From the NCBI RefSeq assembly GCF_000817775.3, contig NZ_JTHE03000044.1, forward strand, positions 124,001 to 188,000: a stretch of DNA of 64,000 nucleotides. Direction: 5' to 3'. Made by a program: the position numbers and the translations under genes. How positions within the stretch are numbered: position 1 is the stretch's first letter; the number at the start of each line of letters is the position of its first letter. Below the pieces are notes generated by a model that searched no databases, was not told the origin of the DNA, and was given only the letters and a program-made list of their open reading frames with translations. This document shows, piece after piece, positions 57,868 to 64,000 of the stretch. Source of the DNA: Lyngbya confervoides BDU141951. Lineage in GTDB: Bacteria; Cyanobacteriota; Cyanobacteriia; Thermosynechococcales; Thermosynechococcaceae.

Positions 57868-57914
57868 AGGAATCTCCCTGCATAATCCTTAGGGTTGCGG
57901 GGAGAGGATGTCAA
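57868..57914 (+). mobile_element. IS200/IS605-like right end (possible guide-RNA end)
   Basis: An AATCTCCCTGC / GCGGGGAG hairpin (57874-57881 with 57897-57904, one wobble) is followed by AGGATGTCAAC. This form is typical of right ends of IS605-group elements in cyanobacteria, where it is also the 3' end of the TnpB guide RNA. It follows the TnpB remnant by 25 bases. The left end is lost. Confidence 0.6.
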
Positions 57915-57988
57915 CAATTCACCCCCCGTCATCTCAAGGGATTGCTCTTCCAGGATGCGAGATCAGTTTTCCCGAGGAACACCCCCCT

Positions 57989-58540
57989 TTACGGGAGATC
58001 GTCTTGAGCATTTAGCGTTTGGAGAACCTGGGCTACGGCTGTGGCGATCGCCTGCTTTTGAGGGACATCGTAGCCCCAGCGATCCAAAAACGCAGCGTAG
58101 GCTTGAGAAGGCTGCAACATATCCTGGAGATGCTGCTGAATTTCAACCGTTTTAAGGGCCAGCAGCAGGGTCTGCGATCGCCGCTGCACCTGCGCCGATC
58201 CCTGCACCAGATCAGTCTTGCCCTGGCGCTGGTGTTGCACCCGCATGGCTGTGGACATGGCCAGATTTTTAACCAGTAGATCGGCCACCGTCTCAGGATG
58301 AGATCCCAGAGCCGCCAGCAAGGCCGCAGGCGGGGCCTCTGCCACGGGGCCATCGCTAGTGAGCAAGGTAGCAAAAAAGCCCCGGGGTCCAGCAGGCAGA
58401 GAGAGCAGGTGGACTACTCCTGCCTGGATGTCAGCATCGCCCAGGGACTGTGCTTCCAAGGCGTGCAGGAATTGCTGAGTGGCCTCAAGAACCGTCTCAA
58501 AACTAGCGTGGGGAGGGAGGGCTAAGAGGGATGAAGTCAT
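57989..58540 (-). CDS. Cyanobacterial conserved hypothetical protein
   Basis: 183 residues, soluble, helical, no signal or membrane segment. It includes GPRGFFATLLTSDGPVAEAPP and a later AFLDRWGYDVP stretch. The start overlaps the preceding gene by four bases (ATGA), so the two form an operon. I recall similar short proteins only from cyanobacteria and know no function. Confidence 0.75.
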   Translation of the reverse strand: MTSSLLALPPHASFETVLEATQQFLHALEAQSLGDADIQAGVVHLLSLPAGPRGFFATLLTSDGPVAEAPPAALLAALGSHPETVADLLVKNLAMSTAMRVQHQRQGKTDLVQGSAQVQRRSQTLLLALKTVEIQQHLQDMLQPSQAYAAFLDRWGYDVPQKQAIATAVAQVLQTLNAQDDLP

Positions 58541-58812
58541 GAATCCTGAGACTGGGCATGGGTTTGCAGCTGCTCAAGCAGCCAGGGATCTACAGGCTGT
58601 CCGTCTTTGCGGGTGAGATGAATGTCCACCACGAACACCAGGCCAGATTCGGGCGGAGCGGGACGCTTCTCGAAGCCGATGTCGTAGGCCGCTGGATCCT
58701 CCTGACGCTCCTTGAGCCAGTCTTGAACCTTGATCTTGGCAAAGAAGGACTGTCCTTCGGCAAACATGCGGGTAATTTGCAGTTGGAGATCGTAGGGGGT
58801 AAAGCGAGCCAC
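58537..58812 (-). CDS. Small cyanobacterial conserved hypothetical protein
   Basis: 91 residues, soluble, starting MARFTPYDLQLQITRMF and containing LVFVVDIHLTRKDGQ. Co-transcribed with the 183-residue gene behind it through a 4-base ATGA overlap. No recognised domain. Confidence 0.78.
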   Translation of the reverse strand: MARFTPYDLQLQITRMFAEGQSFFAKIKVQDWLKERQEDPAAYDIGFEKRPAPPESGLVFVVDIHLTRKDGQPVDPWLLEQLQTHAQSQDS

Positions 58813-58932
58813 CGTGAATTTCCTTAAATGCTGAGTTGAAAAATTCTGGGTTGAACTGATCCTATTGCAATCATCATAGAAGATGCGTTCGGAACCATGG
58901 ACCGGAAACGGAATCGAACCCCTCCTTTGACC

Positions 58933-59562
58933 TCAAGGGTTGGGTTTGTCCTGGATGGGCTCACGCTTAGGGTGGAGTAGTTTCCAGCTAATGCCGGCAA
59001 TCCAGTTGGTCACAATGTGGGCCACCACTGGAATGAATAGATTTTCGCTGGTTAAGGCCGTCCAGCCGAGCACCCCGCCAACACTGCTGGCCCAAATTAC
59101 ATAGGGCCATTGCTGAAGACTGCCCATATGCAGCACTCCAAAGCAGAGACTAGAAAGCACCAGCGCAATGATATTTAACCCCAGGGCAGAGAGCATCACG
59201 CCCCGAAACAGCAGTTCTTCACTGAGCCCTGGGAGAAGACCTAACCACACAATATCGGCCCAGAGAAGGGGCGTTAGCACCAGCGATAAATATTGGTCGG
59301 CGGCGTGGCGATAGCTCGGCCAAAGCTGGTAGATGCCAGCACTGGCAAGGGCGATCGCGCCGCCTAACCCTACCCCTATGATCAGGCCTGGCCAATCAAA
59401 GCGCACGGGCAACAAGGTTACTTGATCAAAATGAATCCACACCCGCGCCACAACAAATAACACGATGCCCGTAATGGCCATGGCCACAAGTACCTGGGAT
59501 CGGCTCAGGCGATCTGGACTGGGAGAGGGAGAAGACGTGTTTGGCACAGTCAATAGGGACAA
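58933..59562 (-). CDS. CPBP-family intramembrane glutamic protease
   Basis: 209 residues, about six membrane helices. The CPBP motifs EExxxR (SEELLFR, E115, E116, R120), FGVLH (H145) and a later His (VVAHIVTN) form the putative active site. Members process prenylated or bacteriocin-related substrates, or act as regulators. Here no bacteriocin gene is seen. Followed by the DUF3326 gene upstream on the same strand. Confidence 0.88.
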   Translation of the reverse strand: MSLLTVPNTSSPSPSPDRLSRSQVLVAMAITGIVLFVVARVWIHFDQVTLLPVRFDWPGLIIGVGLGGAIALASAGIYQLWPSYRHAADQYLSLVLTPLLWADIVWLGLLPGLSEELLFRGVMLSALGLNIIALVLSSLCFGVLHMGSLQQWPYVIWASSVGGVLGWTALTSENLFIPVVAHIVTNWIAGISWKLLHPKREPIQDKPNP

Positions 59563-59587
59563 GAAGAGGGCAAAGGCATAGGGATGA

Positions 59588-60697
59588 TCACAGCGCCATG
59601 GAAGGGGATTCGGATGACGCCATCCCCTCTTCCAAGGTAGCGGCTAGACTAGGATTCGTATAGCAAGTCAGACAACCGGGCTCGACCCCTGACTTCAACG
59701 CCGCCACAATGCCCACCGCCTCCAAGTACGATTGGGCCACCAGGGCCTGAATTCCCAGGGCCTCCGGAAATGCGTCCATGGCTGTGGAGTTTTCAGTCAC
59801 AGCAATAATGGGCGTTCCCTGCTGGGCTAAGCTCAGCACCGCGCTGCCGCCACAGCAAGAGGCCGGAACGATCACTGCACTCACCTGATCACCGGAGATG
59901 GCGGCTCGATGATGCTCAGACGCCAGGATAAACTGGGGAGCTCGACTTAAGCCCACCAGCACGGAAGGCAAAAAGGTATAGCCGAGTTCCTCGGCGGCGG
60001 ATCGCGGACTCAGGGTTCGATCCAGGGGGAGAGGGGAGAGGGCCGGGGCGTGGGCGCAGGGCCGCTGAAACTCCCGCACCACCAGGTGGCTGATCACCGC
60101 TTCGGCACCGGCTAGAGGGTCAACGCCTTTTCCCTGGCGGTAATCGGCTAGGGCCTGATCGTCTAGGGTCTCCGGAAATTGGACAATGACCGCGATCGCG
60201 TCCACCGATTGGGTCCGAAGTAAGTGGTCCGCCGCGCGTAGCAGGCTATCGGGATGTTCAAGGGTGCCCCAGGCCGCCCCAGACTGAGCCCTGTGTAATC
60301 GGACATTGAGGGGACGATCGGTTTGGGCTACGCCGGTGATAGAGAGGCCCAGGGTTGCCTGTGCCGCATCGGCTGCCTGTAACTGTCGCACCTTCAGATC
60401 AGACCTCATGCCCCGATCGAGGACAAGGCCAATGCGATTACGCCGAACCGGCACTAGCTGCCACCGGCCCGCTGCAAACTGATCGAGGCCATAGCCTTCC
60501 ACGTAAAGCGCGTTGGGAATCGGCCAGTACAGCTGCGCGCCATTCATGACGTTGGGATGGGTAATGAGGCGATCGCTGAGGGAGGCCAGAGTGCGGGCAA
60601 CGGGAATGGCGTCCCCCGCAAATCCCCCAATCTGGGCTGCAACGCCTGTGGGGATGATCAAGAGCGTGGTGAAGGGCAGGCAATCTGGGGCAGACAT
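59588..60697 (-). CDS. DUF3326 protein
   Basis: 369 residues, conserved in cyanobacteria and plants. Soluble; contains IPTGVAAQIGGFAGDA, ASCCGGSAVL and TENSTAMDAF. The Cys-Cys pair within ASCCGG may bind a metal or be reactive, which is conjecture. Function unknown. Close upstream lies a small gene and a ferredoxin gene on the same strand, 51 bases away. Confidence 0.85.
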   Translation of the reverse strand: MSAPDCLPFTTLLIIPTGVAAQIGGFAGDAIPVARTLASLSDRLITHPNVMNGAQLYWPIPNALYVEGYGLDQFAAGRWQLVPVRRNRIGLVLDRGMRSDLKVRQLQAADAAQATLGLSITGVAQTDRPLNVRLHRAQSGAAWGTLEHPDSLLRAADHLLRTQSVDAIAVIVQFPETLDDQALADYRQGKGVDPLAGAEAVISHLVVREFQRPCAHAPALSPLPLDRTLSPRSAAEELGYTFLPSVLVGLSRAPQFILASEHHRAAISGDQVSAVIVPASCCGGSAVLSLAQQGTPIIAVTENSTAMDAFPEALGIQALVAQSYLEAVGIVAALKSGVEPGCLTCYTNPSLAATLEEGMASSESPSMAL

Positions 60698-60748
60698 GAC
60701 CAGGGTAGAGGCAAAAGTAACGACTAACGGTGCCAGTCAGCACCGACA

Positions 60749-60943
60749 TCACGGGGCGGCATCCGCAGTGGCGCTATGTCCTGTGGTGACGGTTGCCTCA
60801 ATGGTGCAGCGATTTCCCTGAACCTGGGTGATTGCCCATCGCAGCGGCTGGCCCCACCGGGACAGGTGAGACTCAATCTGGGAAGACCTGGGCGGACAGG
60901 CATCCTCAAACTCCAGGCGAGTTTCAATAAACTGAATCTGCAT
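60749..60943 (-). CDS. Small protein between ferredoxin and DUF3326 genes
   Basis: 64 residues, MQIQFIETRLEFEDACPP, then HLSRWGQPLRWAITQVQ and a Thr-rich end. It starts three bases after the ferredoxin stop, so it is translated as part of that operon. I recall similar short cyanobacterial sequences but no function. No signal or membrane segment. Confidence 0.72.
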   Translation of the reverse strand: MQIQFIETRLEFEDACPPRSSQIESHLSRWGQPLRWAITQVQGNRCTIEATVTTGHSATADAAP

Positions 60944-60946
60944 CGG

Positions 60947-61267
60947 TTACTGGAACTGGCCAAACTGCAGATGATACACCACATCCTCCTGCTCAGATTC
61001 AATCTGAAGATCTGAGCGTGGATAGGCCACGCACAGCAGGGCGTAACCCTGCTCCATAATTTCTGGTCCTAGCCCCATGGCATCGGGTTGTTCCACTGTT
61101 CCAGCATGAATCCTGGCAGCACAGGTGGTGCAGACTCCAGCGCAGCAAGATCTAGGAAGATCGATTCCCGCAGCCAGTGCTGCCTCTAGAAGCGTTTGAT
61201 CCTCGGCTGCCGATATGGTTTGAGTGGTGCCTTGATGCTGAATTTCGACGGTATAGGTACTGGCCAT
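60947..61267 (-). CDS. Plant-type [2Fe-2S] ferredoxin
   Basis: 106 residues from ATG 61267 (the frame extends to 61315). Cluster ligands C41-x4-C46-x2-C49-x29-C79 are present. The C-terminal 20 residues are longer than photosynthetic PetF, suggesting a specialised ferredoxin (compare the C-terminally extended FdC types). Single-electron carrier. Forms a run with the small gene and possibly DUF3326. Confidence 0.92.
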   Translation of the reverse strand: MASTYTVEIQHQGTTQTISAAEDQTLLEAALAAGIDLPRSCCAGVCTTCAARIHAGTVEQPDAMGLGPEIMEQGYALLCVAYPRSDLQIESEQEDVVYHLQFGQFQ

Positions 61268-61664
61268 ATCTAAGCTGGAATCCCAGAGCTGGAAGAACGA
61301 TTTCCATTTTTCCACACTCTTTCCACAATTTTGAACCCCTTTAAGTTTGGCCCATCTTTTAAGCTTGGCCCATTCCGAGGCGCGGCGCCATCTGGGGACT
61401 CAAGGTTGCCGACTTAAACAGGGAACCACCGATGAGCTCTTTCGTTGACCTCTTCTCGGCAAACTCTATTTCCGTGACATTGCCCAGGTCAATACAGAAT
61501 TTTTTTGTCAATTATAAGGATAGCCCTAGGGTTGACATCAAATGCTTGTGAATTCCTAATTCACTCAGAGTTCATGACTGAGGCACCCATAACCTGCGTT
61601 TGTCCATACCCCCATCCCCTTCTCAATCCGCTGGGGGTGAACATTCCTAATCCTTGTTACTTTT
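61268..61664. other. Divergent intergenic region
   Basis: Between ferredoxin and the FHA gene. It contains a duplication TTAAGYTTGGCCCAT (61341-61355 and 61359-61373) and a possible promoter TTGACA at 61532 for the FHA gene with a weak -10 about 18 bases on. Nothing codes. Confidence 0.55.
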
Positions 61665-62414
61665 ATGGAAAATCCTAATAGCCAAGAGCGTCACGTCATC
61701 ATTGTTAACGCCGGGGAACAGAAAGCCTATGCTTTGGAAGCTGCGGCCTATTCCATCGGGCGGGATCAGACCAATGCCATTGTTCTAGAGTTTGAAACCA
61801 TCTCACGTCAACATGCTCTGCTGTTAAGGGTTCCAAAGCCCAATACGCACTCCTATCAATATCGCCTCATTGATGGCAACGCCGAGGGAAAGGCCAGCGC
61901 CAATGGGGTCTTCGTGAATGGAGAGCAGGTTAAATCCCAAGAGCTTAAAAATGGCGATTCCATTTCCTTTGGACAGCATGTGAAAGCGGCCTACCTGACG
62001 CTGTCCATGGGCGATGCCGAGTTTGTTAATTACCTGGAGTCTATTTCCTATCAAAGTCTCAAATCCGAGTTGGTGGATACCAAGGCAACCATGGTGGGAA
62101 TGGGATTTGATGAAATGTTTGCAGATTCACCCACCTCAGTAACTACGGTGGCAAAGGCTCCTCCCCCGTCCATTGGAAAACTTCCCCAGTGGCAGGCCAC
62201 CTTAAGTGATACCCCTTCCCCAGCAATTGCTGACCTTCATGCCAATCTCTCCTCCCCGCAGCCCGACCCTTCTCCCTCCACCTCCACACCCACCTCATCC
62301 CGTCTGTGGATGGGCTTGATGGCGGGCTTGGTGCTTCTTGGATTCATTGGAGCGGGAATTTTTTATCATCAGGCCAGCCTTCCCAAGCGACCCGCCCCAG
62401 AAGCAACCCGTTGA
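61665..62414 (+). CDS. FHA-domain membrane-anchored protein
   Basis: 249 residues. FHA domain about 10-120 with IGRDQTNAIV (G32, R33), ISRQHA (S47, R48, H50) and ANGVFVNG. A linker rich in Ser/Pro/Thr leads to one transmembrane helix at about 218-238 and a short basic tail, so the FHA domain faces the cytoplasm. Paralog of the FHA protein at 11072-11611, which lacks the membrane anchor. It lies upstream of ffh on the same strand. Confidence 0.9.
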   Translation: MENPNSQERHVIIVNAGEQKAYALEAAAYSIGRDQTNAIVLEFETISRQHALLLRVPKPNTHSYQYRLIDGNAEGKASANGVFVNGEQVKSQELKNGDSISFGQHVKAAYLTLSMGDAEFVNYLESISYQSLKSELVDTKATMVGMGFDEMFADSPTSVTTVAKAPPPSIGKLPQWQATLSDTPSPAIADLHANLSSPQPDPSPSTSTPTSSRLWMGLMAGLVLLGFIGAGIFYHQASLPKRPAPEATR

Positions 62415-62548
62415 GGCTTTAGTTTCTCCAGGAGGTGGATCCGAAACTGGCTAACAGACATCGTGCGGCGGTGAAATGGTGAAATCTGCACAATGAAGTG
62501 CTTCCAGCTTCTGTGGCACAATGAGAGATCTAGTGCAAGGAATGACCC

Positions 62549-64000
62549 ATGTTTGACGCCCTCTCAGAGAGACTAGAATCAGCCTGGAAGAAACTTCGTG
62601 GCCAAAATAAGATCTCCGAATCCAACGTTCAGGATGCCCTGAAGGAGGTGCGGCGGGCACTGTTGGAGGCCGACGTCAACCTCCAGGTCACCAAAAAGTT
62701 TATTGAAGAGGTGCGCAGCAAGGCCCTTGGCGCAGAGGTGGTTGCTGGCGTCAGTCCCGATCAACAGTTCATCAAAATTGTGCACGAGGAACTGGTCGTG
62801 CTGATGGGAGAAACCGATGCTCCCCTGGCCCACCGAGAGAATCCTCCGACGATCATTTTAATGGCGGGTCTGCAAGGAACCGGAAAAACCACCGCCTGTG
62901 CCAAGTTGGCCCTTCACCTGCAAAAGCAAGATCGCACGGTTCTGCTGGTGGCCACCGATGTTTATCGGCCAGCCGCCGTTGATCAGCTCATCACCCTGGG
63001 AAAACAAATTAACGTTCCCGTTTTTGAGAAAGGAACCCAGGCTGACCCGGTGGATATTGCCCGTGAGGGATTAGCCCAGGCCCAGGCTGATCAGATAGAT
63101 ACGGTCATTATTGATACGGCAGGACGACTGCAAATTGATCAAGACATGATGGGGGAGCTAGCGGCGGTAAAGGCCGCTGTGCAGCCAGACGAAACCCTGC
63201 TGGTGGTGGATGCCATGACCGGACAGGAAGCGGCGAATTTAACCCGCTCGTTTCATGAGCAAATTGGGATTACTGGGGCAATCCTGACCAAAATGGATGG
63301 CGATACAAGGGGCGGCGCGGCCCTGTCCATTCGCCAGGTGTCGGGCCAACCGATTAAATTTGTGGGGATTGGAGAAAAGGTTGAGGCCCTGCAACCCTTT
63401 TATCCTGACCGCATGGCCTCTCGCATTTTGGGCATGGGGGATATTCTCACCCTGGTGGAAAAGGCGCAGGAGGAGGTGGACCTCGCCGATGCAGCCAAAA
63501 TGCAGCAGAAAATCCTAGAGGCGAGCTTCGACTTTACAGACTTTCTAAAGCAGATGCGGCTGCTGAAAAATATGGGGTCCCTGGGTGGGGTCATGAAGCT
63601 CATTCCTGGGATGAATAAGCTATCGACGGATCAGCTCCAGCAGGGAGAGCAGCAGCTGAAGCGGGTTGAGGCGATGATTAATTCCATGACCCAGGAAGAG
63701 CGGCGCAACCCGGATTTGCTCTCTAGCAATCCCAGCCGTCGCCAGCGCATTGCCACGGGCTCAGGCTTAAAGGTTGCCGATGTCAGTAAGCTCATTGCTG
63801 ACTTTACGCGCATGCGGTCCATGATGCAGCAGTTTGGGATGGGCGGCGGCCTACCTGGTATGGGGGGGAATCCTCTGGCGGGGGCCAATCCGTTTGCCGG
63901 CATGATGGGAAACGGACCCCAGCCTGGTTGGCGAGGGTATGGCGGTTCCCAGAAGAAAAAGAAAAAAGTGAAAAAGAAGAAAGGGTTTGGTACACTGTAA
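62549..64000 (+). CDS. ffh: Signal recognition particle protein Ffh (SRP54)
   Basis: 483 residues, complete; the stop TAA is at the last three bases. N domain, GTPase G domain (GLQGTGKTTACAKLA, DTAGRLQ, TKMDGD) and the Met-rich M domain that binds SRP RNA and signal peptides. The C-terminus is Gly/Pro-rich ending in a Lys-rich tail. It pairs with the SRP RNA at 14277-14370. Single gene. Confidence 0.98.
   Translation: MFDALSERLESAWKKLRGQNKISESNVQDALKEVRRALLEADVNLQVTKKFIEEVRSKALGAEVVAGVSPDQQFIKIVHEELVVLMGETDAPLAHRENPPTIILMAGLQGTGKTTACAKLALHLQKQDRTVLLVATDVYRPAAVDQLITLGKQINVPVFEKGTQADPVDIAREGLAQAQADQIDTVIIDTAGRLQIDQDMMGELAAVKAAVQPDETLLVVDAMTGQEAANLTRSFHEQIGITGAILTKMDGDTRGGAALSIRQVSGQPIKFVGIGEKVEALQPFYPDRMASRILGMGDILTLVEKAQEEVDLADAAKMQQKILEASFDFTDFLKQMRLLKNMGSLGGVMKLIPGMNKLSTDQLQQGEQQLKRVEAMINSMTQEERRNPDLLSSNPSRRQRIATGSGLKVADVSKLIADFTRMRSMMQQFGMGGGLPGMGGNPLAGANPFAGMMGNGPQPGWRGYGGSQKKKKKVKKKKGFGTL

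Noticed and set aside
58895-58930. tRNA-like T-arm (GGGGTTCGATTCC) followed by CCGGTCCA on the minus strand
   Set aside because: The T-stem has a mismatch and no D- or anticodon arm is possible because a gene lies upstream. At most a tRNA 3' fragment, too weak to call an attachment site.

Overview
The window is a stretch of chromosome from an oxygenic cyanobacterium. Evidence for this is direct: photosystem II genes psbH and psbN in their usual divergent arrangement, a crtR-type carotenoid hydroxylase, GUN4, phycobilin-type heme oxygenase, a COP23 protein, a LabA-like NYN protein, a groESL operon with both CIRCE and a K-box, and very frequent GCGATCGC (HIP1) octamers. The genus cannot be fixed from the sequence alone. 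Most of the window is ordinary core genome with short intergenic spaces; accessory material is confined to a few small scars.

0-14 kb: a caspase-fold protein with both catalytic residues replaced (cut by the window edge), hemE, a J-domain protein, a RAD50/SbcC-like ATPase without a visible zinc hook, a 49-residue small protein, tRNA-Ala(GGC), and right next to the tRNA a decayed MntA/HepT (MNT/HEPN) toxin-antitoxin pair. Then a LabA-like gene, metG, an RsbW-like ATPase, an FHA protein, a 48-residue membrane protein overlapping an MCE/MlaD lipid-transport gene, and purM.

14-30 kb: SRP RNA, murI, an EF-G-like GTPase, a TPR protein, a PhnD-like lipoprotein, a Tll0287-type heme protein abutting a methionine-salvage run mtnB-mtnD-mtnC, crtR (whose end overlaps mtnC), a COP23 protein, sat, a phosphohexomutase, a GNAT enzyme and a MiaE-like tRNA hydroxylase. 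A region of about 0.8 kb (30.0-30.8 kb) holds only a VOC gene fragment and short repeats.

31-48 kb: a copper-type P-ATPase, the rimP-nusA-ylxR-infB operon read on the minus strand and closed by a clear terminator, an unknown 492-residue membrane protein, a thioredoxin-like protein, groES-groEL, moaE, a polysaccharide export protein, glgA, and an RRM protein.

48-64 kb: ilvN, an alpha/beta hydrolase, a double-DUF4333 lipoprotein, a DAHP synthase, gun4, a universal stress protein, pth, a TatA-type protein, psbH/psbN, mgtE, heme oxygenase, a TnpB fragment followed by an IS200/IS605-like right end, two cyanobacterial unknowns, a CPBP protease, a DUF3326 / small protein / ferredoxin cluster, a second FHA protein (paralog of the first) and ffh. 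The window therefore contains both the RNA and the protein of the signal recognition particle.

Themes: tetrapyrrole and photosynthesis functions (hemE, gun4, ho1, psbH/N, crtR), translation and protein targeting (infB operon, EF-G-like, pth, metG, ffh, SRP RNA, tatA), and sulfur/methionine metabolism (sat, mtnBDC). I did not find a complete, clearly new defence or mobile system. The most unusual items are the residue-swapped caspase homolog, the hookless RAD50-like protein, the decayed MNT/HEPN pair, the heme-protein/methionine-salvage coupling and the TnpB scar.
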